From NCBI GenBank assembly GCA_016218725.1, contig JACRDB010000066.1:186001-250000 (forward strand): DNA of 64,000 bases. Direction: 5' to 3'. Origin of the DNA: Deltaproteobacteria bacterium. Its GTDB lineage: Bacteria > Myxococcota_A > Polyangia > Polyangiales > Ga0077539. The translations under genes and the position numbers were made by a program. Positions 35,799 through 45,249 of this stretch are shown piece after piece (position 1 is the stretch's first letter; each line of letters begins with the position of its first letter). The notes beneath the pieces were generated by a model that saw nothing but the letters and a program-made list of their open reading frames with translations, was not told the DNA's origin and did no database searches.

Positions 35799-36365
35799 AT
35801 GCGATCGTCGTTTGTCCTGCTTCTCTTCGTGAGCGTGGGGTGCCTCAACAGCTCCACGGGCGGCACCGTGCGAGGGACGCCCTCGGTGTGTACGCTCACC
35901 GGCGCCACGGCGGAGCTCGGGCTGTGGACGGCCCAGGCCCCGCAGCGCTGCTCCCCCGGCGAGGGCGTGGTGGTGGGCTGCAGCGCCGGCTGCGGCGTCG
36001 GGAGCTGCACCGGAGACCCGGTGGTGCGCGTGTGCGACGGGGCCACCTCCCCGGAGCAGTGCGCCGCCAACCAGTGCCGGCTGGGTGAGAACGACGACAA
36101 CTGCATGGGCCTCTGCCCCGCCACGTCGTTCATCTGCCCGAGCAGCGGGACCCTCACGGTGCTCGTCCGGCGCTTCTCTGGCAGCACCGCGGAGTTCACC
36201 TGCAACGTGGCCCTGAGAGCTGGAGCCCTCGGCTCCCCCACGCCCCCCACCACCGGTGGAGGTACGTGCAATTGCTCCAGCGTCAATCGCACCTGCACCT
36301 ACACCTACGACTCCGCGGGGCGTCGCACGCCCCATTGTCGGTGTACGCCGAGCTGCTGCTGCTGA
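35799..36365 (+). CDS. cysteine-rich lipoprotein
   Basis: A 188-residue product: leader SFVLLLFVSVGC (lipobox), then a secreted part with about 18 Cys in short spacings (CSAGCGVGSC, CRLGENDDNCMGLCPATSFIC, CNCSSVNRTCTY and the terminal CRCTPSCCC), which should form disulfides outside the cell. No family recognised. A GGAGGG purine block stands just before the ATG at 35799. It converges with the transaldolase gene, the two stops being one base apart. Confidence 0.65.
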   Translation: MRSSFVLLLFVSVGCLNSSTGGTVRGTPSVCTLTGATAELGLWTAQAPQRCSPGEGVVVGCSAGCGVGSCTGDPVVRVCDGATSPEQCAANQCRLGENDDNCMGLCPATSFICPSSGTLTVLVRRFSGSTAEFTCNVALRAGALGSPTPPTTGGGTCNCSSVNRTCTYTYDSAGRRTPHCRCTPSCCC

Positions 36366-36366
36366 G

Positions 36367-37533
36367 TTACGTGAGACGGAAGGCGGCGCCGAGGCCCGCG
36401 GCGACCTCGTCCGGGGTGATGGCCCCGTCGCCGTCCAGGTCCAGGGCGTTGAACACGGCCTCGGAGCCGGCCCACTCCTCGCGGGTGATGAGCCCGTCGC
36501 CGTCCAGGTCGTAGGCGCGGAACAGCGCCAGGGCGCCGTGGCTGGCGCTCTCTCGCCGGGTGAGCACCGCCAGGCGCTCGGCCAGGAGCTTCTCCAGCAC
36601 CACGATGGCCTTGGAGAAGCCATCGATGCCCTCGTGGAGCTTGTCCTTCGCCATCGGGTCGGCCTCGTGCATGGCGCGGAAGGTGGCCTCGTCCATGGGG
36701 ATCCTCGGCACGTCCGGGATGGCGCTCGGGTCCAGCTTGCGCGGGAGCTCGCCGGTGCTCTCCCGGAGCTGCGCCAGGAGGTTCGGCGCGATGGTCAGGA
36801 GGTCGCAGCCCGCCAGCTCGGTGATCTCACCCACGTTGCGGAAGCTCGCGCCCATCACCTCTGTGCGGTGCCCGTGGCGCTTGTAGTAGTGGTAGATCTG
36901 CGTGACGCTCACCACGCCGGGATCCTCCGCGGGGGCGTACTCGCTCCGCCCGGAGCGCTTCTTGTGCCAGTCAAGGATGCGCCCCACAAAGGGCGAGATC
37001 AGCGTCACCTTCGCCTCGGCGCACGCCACCGCCTGGTGCATCCCGAAGAGCAGCGTGAGGTTGCAGTGGATCCCCTCCCGCTCCAGCGCCTCCGCCGCCC
37101 GGATCCCCTCCCACGTCGACGCGATCTTGATCAGCACCCGCTCCCGCGTGGCGCCCGCGGCCTCGTACTGCGCGATGAGCTCATGGGCCTTGGCCACCGT
37201 CGCCGCCGTGTCGTAGGACAGCCGAGCGTCAACTTCAGTTGACACCCTCCCGGGGACGATCTCAAGGATGCGCAGGCCGAACTCCACGGAGAGGCGGTCG
37301 ATGGCCTTGCGGACGACGGCCTCGTCCGAGGCGCCGGCGCCGGCCTGGGCGCGGGCCTTGTGGAGGGCCTCATCGACGACGTCTTGATACTCCTTCTGCT
37401 GGGCTGCGGCGGTGATGAGCGAGGGGTTGGTGGTGGCGTCCCTCGGGAGGATCTTCCGGATGGAGGCCAGGTCGCCGGTGTCGGCGACCACCACGGTCAT
37501 GGCCTTGAGCTGGTCGAGGAGGGTCTTGGTCAC
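36367..37533 (-). CDS. tal: transaldolase with two C-terminal EF-hands
   Basis: A 388-residue pentose phosphate enzyme that moves a dihydroxyacetone unit between sugar phosphates through a Schiff base. DATTNPSLI (residues 32-40), Lys136 in [19 protein letters not shown] and the region VMGASFRN are standard. Beyond ~320 two calcium-binding loops follow: [12 protein letters not shown] (342-353) and [12 protein letters not shown] (365-376), both with complete ligand positions. Transaldolase/EF-hand fusions are known in proteobacteria (PRK12309 type). The GTG at 37533 with AGGTGA 5 bases upstream is preferred over longer open frames. Calcium may modulate activity or stability, but this is not established. 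Confidence 0.93.
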   Translation of the reverse strand: MTKTLLDQLKAMTVVVADTGDLASIRKILPRDATTNPSLITAAAQQKEYQDVVDEALHKARAQAGAGASDEAVVRKAIDRLSVEFGLRILEIVPGRVSTEVDARLSYDTAATVAKAHELIAQYEAAGATRERVLIKIASTWEGIRAAEALEREGIHCNLTLLFGMHQAVACAEAKVTLISPFVGRILDWHKKRSGRSEYAPAEDPGVVSVTQIYHYYKRHGHRTEVMGASFRNVGEITELAGCDLLTIAPNLLAQLRESTGELPRKLDPSAIPDVPRIPMDEATFRAMHEADPMAKDKLHEGIDGFSKAIVVLEKLLAERLAVLTRRESASHGALALFRAYDLDGDGLITREEWAGSEAVFNALDLDGDGAITPDEVAAGLGAAFRLT

Positions 37534-37591
37534 GGGGTCACCTGTTGCGCGGGATGCTACACGCAACGCCACCGTTCGTGGGATACAGGCA

Positions 37592-39571
37592 ATGGTGAAC
37601 GCGCCGGCTGCACACCCCCTCTCCCTGGACGAGAAGGTCCGGGTGCTCTCGGGCCCCGAGGTGAGGCCCTGGGAGCTGGCCACGATGACCGTGAATTTCA
37701 ACCACCGGCTCTTCGCCGGGGCGCGGCTCCGGCGGCGAGGGATCCTCGGGGTGCTGTTCACCGACGGACCCCGCGGGGTGGTCCAGGGCCGCTCGACGTG
37801 CTTCCCCTGCGCCATGGCGCGGGGCGCCACCTGGGACCCCTCGCTGGAGGCCCGCGTGGGCGAGGCCCTGGGGCTGGAGGCTCGGGCTCACGGCGCCAAC
37901 CTCTTCGCGGGCGTGTGCGTGAACCTCCTGCGGCACCCGGCCTGGGGCCGCGCCCAGGAGACCTACGGCGAGGACCCCTGGCACCTCGGAGCCCTCGGGG
38001 GCGCCCTGGTGCGGGGCGTGGAGCGCCATGTCATGGCGTGCGTGAAGCACCTGGCGTGCAACAGCATGGAGAACGCGCGCTTCACCGTGGACGTAATCGC
38101 TGACGAGCGCACGCTCCACGAGGTGTACCTGCCGCACTTCAAGCGCTGCGTGGAGGCCGGCGCGTCGAGCGTGATGAGCGCGTACAACAAGCTCAACGGC
38201 GAGCACTGCGGCGAGCACCGCTGGCTCCTGACGGACACCCTGAAGCACCGCTGGGGCTTCGAGGGCTTCGTGGTGAGCGATTTCCTCCTCGGGGTGCGGG
38301 ACGGGGTGAGGGCCGTGGGCGCGGGGCTGGACCTGGAGCTGCCCTTCCGGTGGAGGGTGCGCGGGAACGTCGCCCGCGCCGTGCGCCGCGGGGCACTGCC
38401 CGAGGCCAGGGTGGACGACGCCGTGGCGAGGAGCCTCCGGGCCCAGCGGAGACACCCCCTGGACGGACCGAGGCCGACGCTGTCCGTGGTGGCCTCGGAG
38501 GCGCACCGCGCGCTGGCCCGGGAGGTGTGTGAGGGCTCGCTGGTGCTGCTCAAGAACCGCCGAGGACTCCTGCCTCTCGGGGACCTGCGAGGCGCCAGGG
38601 TTGCGCTGGTGGGCCCCCTGGCGCTGAAGGCCGTCCTTGGGGATCACGGCTCCAGCCGGGTAAGGCCGCCGTACGCGGTCACCATCGCCGAGGGCCTCGC
38701 CCGACGGCTCGGGGCGTCCCTGGCGGCGGCGCCGACGCGGGAGCCCTCGGCGGTGGCGAGGGCTTCGCGGGAGGCAGACGTGACCGTGGTGGTCGCGGGC
38801 TACGACCACCACGACGAGGGCGAGTACCTCTTCCTCACGGGGGGCGACCGCAGCTCGCTGCGGCTCGCGCCCCGCGACGAGGCGATGATCCTCGCGGCCT
38901 CGCGCGCGAACCCGCGGACGGTGGTGGTGCTGGTGGGTGGCAGCGCCATGGCGCTGGAGCCCTGGGTGGGGGAGGTCTCCGCGGTGCTCCTGGCGTGGTA
39001 CCCGGGGATGGAGGGAGGCGAGGCGGTGGCCCGGGTGCTCCTCGGCGAGGCCGAGCCCGGGGGGCGGCTGCCATGCGTATTCCCTCGCGCGGAGGGGGAC
39101 CTCGGGGTGTTTGAAAAGCGCGCCAGGAGCGTGCGTTACGACGGCTTCCACGGCCAGTGGCGCCTGGACCGGGACCGCCGGGAGGCGCTCTTTCCGTTCG
39201 GCTACGGGCTGTCATACACGACCTTCGATTGCGGCGCCGCGGTGGTGGCCGAGGACGTCGCGGGGAGGGCCTACGAGGCGCGGGTGACCGTGGTGAACAC
39301 GGGCTCGCGGGCGGGCTCCACGGTGGCGCAGCTCTACTGCGGCCTGCCGGACTCTCCGGTGGAGCGCCCCCGGCGCATGCTGCGGGACTTCCGCAAGGTG
39401 CGCCTCACGCCCGGCGAGAGTGCCGAGGTGACGCTGCGCGTGGCGAGGGACGAATTGCGGTGGTTCGACGCGGCCACCGGGAGCTGGCGGGACGAGGCCG
39501 GCACGCTGGAGCTCTGGGTGGGCACCTCCGCGGCCGCGAGGGACCTCCAGAGGCACGCGGTGGCGCTGTAG
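37592..39571 (+). CDS. glycoside hydrolase family 3 (beta-glucosidase-like)
   Basis: A 659-residue enzyme without a signal peptide. The TIM-barrel half contains [18 protein letters not shown] (the KH dyad that grips the sugar) and [13 protein letters not shown] with the nucleophile Asp. The second domain has [13 protein letters not shown] and [26 protein letters not shown], and the C-terminal part is the fibronectin-III-like domain ([18 protein letters not shown]). This is the plant/bacterial beta-glucosidase or beta-xylosidase type; substrate not predictable. It is divergent from the transaldolase gene (58-base gap). Together with the maltose-type importer elsewhere in the window it points to sugar use. 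Confidence 0.9.
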   Translation: MVNAPAAHPLSLDEKVRVLSGPEVRPWELATMTVNFNHRLFAGARLRRRGILGVLFTDGPRGVVQGRSTCFPCAMARGATWDPSLEARVGEALGLEARAHGANLFAGVCVNLLRHPAWGRAQETYGEDPWHLGALGGALVRGVERHVMACVKHLACNSMENARFTVDVIADERTLHEVYLPHFKRCVEAGASSVMSAYNKLNGEHCGEHRWLLTDTLKHRWGFEGFVVSDFLLGVRDGVRAVGAGLDLELPFRWRVRGNVARAVRRGALPEARVDDAVARSLRAQRRHPLDGPRPTLSVVASEAHRALAREVCEGSLVLLKNRRGLLPLGDLRGARVALVGPLALKAVLGDHGSSRVRPPYAVTIAEGLARRLGASLAAAPTREPSAVARASREADVTVVVAGYDHHDEGEYLFLTGGDRSSLRLAPRDEAMILAASRANPRTVVVLVGGSAMALEPWVGEVSAVLLAWYPGMEGGEAVARVLLGEAEPGGRLPCVFPRAEGDLGVFEKRARSVRYDGFHGQWRLDRDRREALFPFGYGLSYTTFDCGAAVVAEDVAGRAYEARVTVVNTGSRAGSTVAQLYCGLPDSPVERPRRMLRDFRKVRLTPGESAEVTLRVARDELRWFDAATGSWRDEAGTLELWVGTSAAARDLQRHAVAL

Positions 39572-39633
39572 CCACGGCTGCCAGGGGCGCCTTGTAACGG
39601 GGAGCGCAGGTGAGCAGCGGGCGGGAGAAATCG

Positions 39634-39662
39634 TTGGCGGTGAGCCTCGGAGTGACTATGCT
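39634..39662 (+). promoter_or_regulatory. promoter of the restriction-modification operon
   Basis: TTGGCG (39634-39639), a 17-base spacer and TATGCT (39657-39662). The ATG follows five bases after the -10, with a second in-frame ATG at once, so transcripts should be leaderless. Confidence 0.5.
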
Positions 39663-39667
39663 CCACC

Positions 39668-41152
39668 ATGATGAACGGTGATGGAGCCGCGGGCGGAGCC
39701 TCCCTGCTGGAGCGCCTGGGAGAACTCGCGGACGGCTGCCGGGCACGCACCACCGAAGCGCACCGCAAGGGCCTGGGGCAGTTCTTCACTTCGCCACGGA
39801 TCGCCCGGTTCCTGGCGGATTATCCGTCGCTCTCGGGCAGTGCAGGAAAGCTACGCATCCTGGATCCCGGGGCGGGCGTTGGGATCCTCGGCGTGGCCAT
39901 GGCCCAGCGCGTCCTCCGCGAGACGCAGGCCTCCGTGCACCTCGTCGCCGTGGAGCCGGACCCGCTTGCCGCGGCGGGACTGAGGCTGGCCCTGGATGCC
40001 GCGAGGAGCGCCTTTGGTGAGCGCTTCTCCGCAGAACATCTGGGTGAGGACTTCCTGGCGCTCGACCCAGCCACCCTGGGCCATGCCAGGGTGTCCCCCG
40101 TGGACCTGGTCATCGCCAATCCCCCCTACTTCAAGGTCTCTCCATCGGAGGATCTCGGGGGCGACGCCCCCAACATCTATGCGCGCTTCATGGAGGTGTC
40201 CTCGCGCCTGCTCGTCCCCGGTGGACAGCTCTCCTGCATCGTGCCACGGAGCTTCACCTCAGGCGCCTATTTCGAGCGCTTTCGGAGGCGCTTCTTCTCC
40301 TCGATGAGCCTTGAAAAGGCCCATGTGTTCGACTCTCGCCGCGATGCATTTCGTGCGGATGGTGTGCTCCAGGAGAACGTCATCGCGCTCCTTCGATGCG
40401 GTCCCACCTCGGACCTGGACGTCGTCCTCTCCTCCTCCGGGGGAGAGTCGGACCTCGACGCTCCGTCGCTCCTGCTGGCGCCGAGGACCCTCGTGTTTCC
40501 GAGGGACCGCCATGCCTCGATCTTCTTCCCGACCTTCGCCGAGGACCTCAGGACGATCCGGCTCTTCCAGGGCTGGAAGGGTTCCCTGGCCGAGCTCGGG
40601 CTGGAAGTCTCGACGGGTCCCGTCGTGCCCTTTCGGTGCCGGGAGCACCTGCGGTCAAGGCCCGCAGCGGGCCGGACTTCGCCGATGTTGTGGATGCAAC
40701 ACGTCCGCTCCGGCGCAATTACCTGGCCCCTCGGCGATGGGTTTCGCAAGCCAGAGTACATCTGCACCCGAGGCGACGAGAGGCTCCTGGTCCCTAACCT
40801 CACCTACGTCATCCTCCGAAGGTTCTCAGCCAAGGAGGAGCGGAGGCGAATCGTCGGCGGGGTCCTCCGAAAGGGTTCCCTCCCAGGATCCCATCTCGGC
40901 CTGGAGAATCACCTTAATTTCATCCACCGTCCAGGCGGAGAGCTCCTTGATCGCGAGGCGGACGCCCTCGCCGCGCTCCTGGGCTCCGAGCTGTTCGACC
41001 GGTATTTCAGGCTGACGAGCGGCCACACTCAGGTCAACGCGACGGAGCTCCGAGAGCTGCCGCTGCCGAGCCTCGAACACCTCACCTCTCCCATGGACCT
41101 CCAGCCGCGCCGCGAGGTCCTCGCCCAGGCCGAGGCCGCCCTTGGCCGCTGA
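39668..41152 (+). CDS. type II DNA adenine methyltransferase (PstI/BsuBI type)
   Basis: A 494-residue N6-adenine methyltransferase. GQFFTSPRIARFLA (residues 37-50) is motif X, ILDPGAGVGILG (64-75) motif I for S-adenosylmethionine, and NPPYF (151-155) the catalytic motif IV; order X-I-IV marks the gamma class. The C-terminal ~200 residues form the target-recognition part, including HTQVNATELRELPLP, which is typical of this group. Its role is to protect host sites from the nuclease encoded directly downstream (11-base overlap). BsuBI/PstI methylases modify CTGCAG; the real specificity here is an inference from the family of the neighbour. Confidence 0.9.
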   Translation: MMNGDGAAGGASLLERLGELADGCRARTTEAHRKGLGQFFTSPRIARFLADYPSLSGSAGKLRILDPGAGVGILGVAMAQRVLRETQASVHLVAVEPDPLAAAGLRLALDAARSAFGERFSAEHLGEDFLALDPATLGHARVSPVDLVIANPPYFKVSPSEDLGGDAPNIYARFMEVSSRLLVPGGQLSCIVPRSFTSGAYFERFRRRFFSSMSLEKAHVFDSRRDAFRADGVLQENVIALLRCGPTSDLDVVLSSSGGESDLDAPSLLLAPRTLVFPRDRHASIFFPTFAEDLRTIRLFQGWKGSLAELGLEVSTGPVVPFRCREHLRSRPAAGRTSPMLWMQHVRSGAITWPLGDGFRKPEYICTRGDERLLVPNLTYVILRRFSAKEERRRIVGGVLRKGSLPGSHLGLENHLNFIHRPGGELLDREADALAALLGSELFDRYFRLTSGHTQVNATELRELPLPSLEHLTSPMDLQPRREVLAQAEAALGR

Positions 41153-42113
41153 TCCCCCGAGGGTGCAGGAGGCCAAGGCGATCCTCAAGGCCCGCGGGCT
41201 GCCCGAGGCGCAGCAGAACGACAACGCAGCGTTTACGTTCCTCGCCTTCGCGGCCATGGCCGCGGAGGACCCCTGGGCGGCCGCCAAGGCGCCTCGGCTT
41301 CGGCCGCATGACGTCATAGCCTTTCTGAAGAGCGCGTATGGCAAGACCTACGCCGAGAACTCCTGCGAGACGATCCGGCGGCAGGCGATCCACCAGTTCG
41401 AACAGGGCGGGGTACTCGTTCGTAACCCCGATGAGCCGGCCCTGGCGACCAACAGTCCCCGTACCCGCTATGCGCTTACCCTGGAAGCCCTCGCGGTCGC
41501 CCGAGCCTATGGGACTGAGCAGTTCGACGCCATGGTGGGACACTTCATCTCCCAGGCAGGCGGTGGCCTCGCCGCGAAATACGGCGCACCCCGACGCGCC
41601 GTTTCGGTGACCTTGACGCTCGCGAGCGGCGAGACGCTGACCCTCTCGCCAGGCGACCACAACCACCTGGAGGCCTGTGTAGTCCGCGAGTTCCTTCCAT
41701 ATTTCGCACCCCAGGCACAGGTTCTCTACCTCGGAGACACGTCTGACAAGGCCCTCTTCGTGAAGCGCGAGGAGCTTGAGAGGCTCGGGCTACCCTTCTC
41801 GGAGCACGACAAGTTTCCCGATATTGTGGCGTATGACGCGCTGAAGGGATGGCTGTTCCTCATCGAAGCCGTCATCTGCCACGGCCCGATCTCCGCGAAG
41901 CGCCTGGCCGAGCTCGAGAAGATGCTGCAAGGTCGCTCCGCAGGGCGGGTTTACGTCACGGCCTTCCCGTCCTTCAAGGTCTTTCAGCGCTATGCTGCGG
42001 AGCTCGCCTGGGATACCGAGGTTTGGATCGCGGAGTTCCCAGAGCACATGCTTCACTTCAATGGGGACCTGTTCATCGGACCACGCAATCGGGGCCATGA
42101 CCAGGACCCTTGA
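41142..42113 (+). CDS. BsuBI/PstI-family type II restriction endonuclease
   Basis: A 323-residue nuclease. The N-terminal half is the helical BsuBI/PstI-type domain (NSCETIRRQAIHQFEQGGVL, NSPRTRYALT). The C-terminal catalytic half holds KFPDIVAYD (Asp227) and LFLIEAVICHGPISAKR (Glu242), the family version of PD-(D/E)XK in which the usual Lys is Val, and ends with AEFPEHMLHFNGDLFIGPR. The family cuts CTGCAG. The start is TTG 41142, inside the end of the methylase gene; no ATG fits better, and rare TTG initiation would keep nuclease levels low. Confidence 0.88.
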   Translation: MAADPPRVQEAKAILKARGLPEAQQNDNAAFTFLAFAAMAAEDPWAAAKAPRLRPHDVIAFLKSAYGKTYAENSCETIRRQAIHQFEQGGVLVRNPDEPALATNSPRTRYALTLEALAVARAYGTEQFDAMVGHFISQAGGGLAAKYGAPRRAVSVTLTLASGETLTLSPGDHNHLEACVVREFLPYFAPQAQVLYLGDTSDKALFVKREELERLGLPFSEHDKFPDIVAYDALKGWLFLIEAVICHGPISAKRLAELEKMLQGRSAGRVYVTAFPSFKVFQRYAAELAWDTEVWIAEFPEHMLHFNGDLFIGPRNRGHDQDP

Positions 42114-42122
42114 GGGGTGACG

Positions 42123-43337
42123 ATGTCGGAAGCCGCCTCGCAAACGCCCCCCTTCACTCTGCGGCGGGCGCTGTCCCTGAACCTGCTCCAGAACCGCTAC
42201 CCCGCACTCCATGGCCTGCGGGTGTTGGCCATCTTCACGGTGCTCCAGGTCCACGTGACCGCCATCCTCAAGGCCGCGGGCCTGATGACGGACCTGGGCC
42301 TCCAGACCCTGTCGGAGATGGTCTGGTATGGAATGGACCTCTTCTTCGTCCTGAGCGGCTTCCTCATCGGGAGCATGCTCCTGCACAACGAACAGAAGAG
42401 CACCGAGGACGCCTCCCCCCGGGGCCGCGCCGCGGGCCTGTGGCGCTTCTGGAAGCGCCGGGCCTTTCGGACATTTCCCTTGTATTATCTGGTACTTACG
42501 GCGCTCCTCGTCGCGCCCGCTGCGCCCCCGCGGGGGCCGGGCACGACGCTCCTGGAGTACCTCTACCTCACCAACTACCTGCCCAACGTGCTCACCGCCA
42601 CCATGCCCTGGGCGTGGTCCCTCTGCGTCGAGGAGCACTTCTACCTCCTGGTCCCGTTCCTAGTCCTGGGCGTGTCTGTGGTGCGCAGGCCGTGGCTGCG
42701 CCTCGCGGCCCTCGGGCTCCTGTGGCTCTCGTGCCTCGCGGTGCGCCTCGCCCTGTGGCAGCCTCGGGCGGGCTCCTGGACCGACGCGGAGCTCTTCCTC
42801 ACGTTCTACCCCAGGACCCACACCCGCTACGACACCCTGGTGGTGGGCGTCGCCCTGGCCTTCGCCCAGCACCACTACGAGCCCGCCCTGCGGCGGGTCT
42901 TCGCCCGCTGGTGGGTGCGCCTCGGGGCCTGGGCGGTGGCGCTGGGGTGCCTCCTCTACCTCATGATCCCCCCGCCCCTGCGCCCCCGGGAGACCTGGTG
43001 CCTCTACGCCTGGGGCTCCGTCACGGGGGTGATGTACGCGGCCCTCGTCCTGCGGCTCCTCAATCACCCGGGGGTCCTCACGCGCCTCCTCGGGCACCGG
43101 TATTTCCTCTACCTCGCGACGCTCGGGTACGGCGTGTACCTGGTTCACCTCCCGGTGATGGCCTACGTCATCGCGCCGGTGTCGCGCTGGCTCCTGGTGA
43201 CCCGGGGTTGGGCCCTCGGGAGGGTGTGGTGGTTGAGCCTCTTCGGACTCTTCGCGGCGTCGCAGGCCGTGGCGTATGTCCTGCACCTCCTGGTGGAGAA
43301 GCCCATGCTGGCGGTGAGGGATCGCCTGGCACCCTGA
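42123..43337 (+). CDS. acyltransferase family 3 membrane protein (OafA/YrhL-like)
   Basis: A 404-residue membrane protein with about ten spans. It starts YPALHGLRVLAIFTVLQVHV, the conserved Glu/Asp-less version of the acyltransferase-3 opening with catalytic His, and continues with LFFVLSGFLIGSMLL, FRTFPLYYLVL and WSLCVEEHFYLLVPF. The family transfers acyl groups to sugars of lipopolysaccharide, exopolysaccharide or peptidoglycan. GAGGGGTG before ATG 42123 supports that start over GTG 42117. It lies nine bases after the nuclease stop and may share its transcript, though the function is unrelated. Confidence 0.85.
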   Translation: MSEAASQTPPFTLRRALSLNLLQNRYPALHGLRVLAIFTVLQVHVTAILKAAGLMTDLGLQTLSEMVWYGMDLFFVLSGFLIGSMLLHNEQKSTEDASPRGRAAGLWRFWKRRAFRTFPLYYLVLTALLVAPAAPPRGPGTTLLEYLYLTNYLPNVLTATMPWAWSLCVEEHFYLLVPFLVLGVSVVRRPWLRLAALGLLWLSCLAVRLALWQPRAGSWTDAELFLTFYPRTHTRYDTLVVGVALAFAQHHYEPALRRVFARWWVRLGAWAVALGCLLYLMIPPPLRPRETWCLYAWGSVTGVMYAALVLRLLNHPGVLTRLLGHRYFLYLATLGYGVYLVHLPVMAYVIAPVSRWLLVTRGWALGRVWWLSLFGLFAASQAVAYVLHLLVEKPMLAVRDRLAP

Positions 43338-43368
43338 CGAGCGCGACCAACCAGTGCTGACCTCACGC

Positions 43369-43971
43369 TCACGTTACACCCACCATATACTGGAGGATTC
43401 CAAGGACCTTGCCTGGCGCGCTGACGTGATACTCCAGGAGGTCGATGGCGGCCTCGGTGCCCGAGAGCGAGAGGAACTTCCAGTTGGTGCCCGTGGTCAC
43501 GGCGCCATAGATGGTGTCCACCGCCGAGCCCTCGCGGGCGTTGAACTCCCTCGCGGCGACCATCTCTCCAAGGCACTGCCCGAGACCCGCCGCGAGGTTC
43601 TCCTTCTTGGCCTCCACCAGAAGGAGCACCGGCGCCGTGACGGCGTATAGCTCGGGCGAGCGGGTCACGATGAAATCGCAGAAGCCCGACAGACCGCGGG
43701 CCTCGTCTACGGTGAAATCCACGCCGGAGAACAACCCGATGTGGTGACCAACCATCCGTCGGAGCTCCACCAGCATGGGCGCGATCAAGAGCTCCGAGCG
43801 GGCCTTCTCCGTGTTGCTCCCCTGCGCGAGCGGCAGGTTCTCATCCAAGGTCTCGCGCAGCCTCGCCGGGAGCGCCGCCGAGGGCACCGCGGCGAAGAGA
43901 TCATGAGTCTCGTCTATGGTAAGCTGGAATCGCTTGCGGACCTCGGTAAGCGTCAGGTCGCTATAGGCCAT
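43369..43971 (-). CDS. PD-(D/E)XK nuclease-like protein
   Basis: A 200-residue soluble protein. GFCDFIVTR (core Asp), then PVLLLVEAKKENLAAGLGQCLGEMVAA provides E-x-K and the following helix with a conserved Gln, the layout of restriction-endonuclease-like proteins that are plentiful in cyanobacteria and myxobacteria. The N-terminal 100 residues (SDLTLTEVRKRFQLTI, RSELLIAPMLVELRRM) are shared by the same group. It may act in defence, near the restriction-modification operon, but no partner gene is present. Its own promoter and an inverted repeat stand directly upstream, suggesting autoregulation. Confidence 0.7.
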   Translation of the reverse strand: MAYSDLTLTEVRKRFQLTIDETHDLFAAVPSAALPARLRETLDENLPLAQGSNTEKARSELLIAPMLVELRRMVGHHIGLFSGVDFTVDEARGLSGFCDFIVTRSPELYAVTAPVLLLVEAKKENLAAGLGQCLGEMVAAREFNAREGSAVDTIYGAVTTGTNWKFLSLSGTEAAIDLLEYHVSAPGKVLGILQYMVGVT

Positions 43972-43973
43972 CG

Positions 43974-43997
43974 TAGTAGCCTCCCCGGTGGCTACTA
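43974..43997. promoter_or_regulatory. inverted repeat (operator candidate) before the PD-(D/E)XK gene
   Basis: Perfect 8-base arms TAGTAGCC (43974-43981) and GGCTACTA (43990-43997) are separated by eight bases. The right arm coincides with the -10 element of the minus-strand promoter, and the left arm lies 2 bases before the start codon. A bound dimer would block transcription or translation start; as RNA it could fold. Confidence 0.45.
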
Positions 43998-44020
43998 GCA
44001 CCCTCGCCAACGAGCGTCAA
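43992..44020 (-). promoter_or_regulatory. promoter of the PD-(D/E)XK gene
   Basis: On the minus strand TTGACG (44015-44020), a 17-base spacer and TAGTAG (43992-43997), followed by a leader of about 14 bases before the ATG at 43971. Confidence 0.5.
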
Positions 44021-44082
44021 GGGCGCGACCGAGGAGGCGCCGCCCAGGGACGTGGGCCACGCAGCCGTCTCCCGCGATGGAG

Positions 44083-45192
44083 CTAGAACACCTCAAGGAC
44101 GTTTACATAGAGCCCCCAGGTGTCATACCCGAAGCCGGCGTCCAGGCGTAGGTGAATGCGCTCGGCCGGGTTCAGGGCGAAGCGCACACCCGCGCCGAGG
44201 GACCATTTAAGACCCTCGAAGGTGAAGTCCCGGAGCCTCGGGGCCACCTCCCCGAGGCCCGCGAAGACATTGATCCCGAAGCGCCACCAGAGCGGCATCA
44301 ACCGATACTCCGCCTGGACGGTGAAGAAGTTACGATCCCGAAACCGCCCCTCGTAGTGGCCTCGCATCAGGGTCTTGCCGCCCATCATGGGCATCCCCGT
44401 CAGGGGCACGTCGCCGTCGCTCAGGGCGAGGTAGTACTGCACCGCCAGCGTGTGGCGCCCGGTGCTGTGGTAGTGCCTCGCGTCCACGGTGAACGCCGTG
44501 TAGGTGTGGGTGCTCCCGAGCCAGGGGTGGTAGCTCAGGAGCGCCGCGAGGACGTACACCCCCCGGCGCGTCGCCAGGGTGTTGTCCCGGGAGTCGAGCA
44601 CCAGGAGCGGGCCGAAGCCCGAGCGCACGCCCCCCGCGCTGCCGGGGAGGTTCGCCGTGGCGAGCATGCCCGTCGGGAGGAGCTCCTCCAGGCGCCAGGC
44701 CTGGAACTCCTGCCGAAGTCCGAGGAACAACGGCCCCGCCACCCGGCGGCGAAACTCCATGCGGTCATTGACGCTGTTGAGCTGGTAGCGCTCCTCGTCG
44801 GCGGCCAGGGTGTCATTGCCGATACCGTAGAAGCGATCCGGGAAGAGCCGATAGGAGACCTGCCCGGTGATGACGCTGCGCTCGTGGTCCCACCAGAACT
44901 CCGGCAGGACGTCCAGGAGGAGCTGGCTGCGGGTGGTGTACATCGCCGCGGCGGCCACATAGGACGGGGGGCTGTCCGCGGGGGCCCCCCCGAGGCGGAA
45001 ATAATGGACCCCGAAGCCACCGAAGCCGAAGCCCGTCTCGTTCTGGTATGCCATGAGGGGAAAGGCGTTCCAGCTCGATCGTGGCCGCGTCGGGGTGGCG
45101 AGCCTGGGGTGCTGTGCGGGCTGGGCGTGGGCGCCACGGGCCGCGAGGAGCGCCCCCAGGAGCCACCACCACGGACTACATCGCCGCGTCAC
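44083..45192 (-). CDS. Omp85/BamA-like outer-membrane beta-barrel protein
   Basis: A 369-residue protein. The leader WWWLLGALLAARGAHAQ is a typical signal peptide. The rest is made of amphipathic beta-strands ending in aromatic residues; GRHTLAVQYYLALSDGDVP, TLMRGHYEGRFRDRNFFTVQAEYR and FALNPAERIHLRLDAGFGYD match the C-terminal 'bacterial surface antigen' barrel of the Omp85 superfamily, including the R-G-x-x-x-x-x-F-R-D-R loop motif. No POTRA domains precede the barrel, so this is a short member (like patatin- or BamA-barrel-only proteins), not BamA itself. GTG 45192 is chosen; a TTG at 45210 is possible. Confidence 0.75.
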   Translation of the reverse strand: MTRRCSPWWWLLGALLAARGAHAQPAQHPRLATPTRPRSSWNAFPLMAYQNETGFGFGGFGVHYFRLGGAPADSPPSYVAAAAMYTTRSQLLLDVLPEFWWDHERSVITGQVSYRLFPDRFYGIGNDTLAADEERYQLNSVNDRMEFRRRVAGPLFLGLRQEFQAWRLEELLPTGMLATANLPGSAGGVRSGFGPLLVLDSRDNTLATRRGVYVLAALLSYHPWLGSTHTYTAFTVDARHYHSTGRHTLAVQYYLALSDGDVPLTGMPMMGGKTLMRGHYEGRFRDRNFFTVQAEYRLMPLWWRFGINVFAGLGEVAPRLRDFTFEGLKWSLGAGVRFALNPAERIHLRLDAGFGYDTWGLYVNVLEVF

Positions 45193-45214
45193 GGTGCGCG
45201 CGTCTAGCAATCAC

Positions 45215-45243
45215 TTCGAGGGTTGTCCACGGGGTGCTATGGT
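45215..45243 (+). promoter_or_regulatory. candidate promoter of the Nudix gene
   Basis: TTCGAG (45215-45220, weak), a 17-base spacer and TATGGT (45238-45243), six bases before the ATG at 45250. Confidence 0.35.
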
Positions 45244-45249
45244 GCCCCC

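Noticed and set aside
37592..39571. Idea that the GH3 enzyme is part of the sugar importer operon
   Set aside because: It is 11 kb away, on the other strand and has its own upstream region; only a loose functional link can be suggested.
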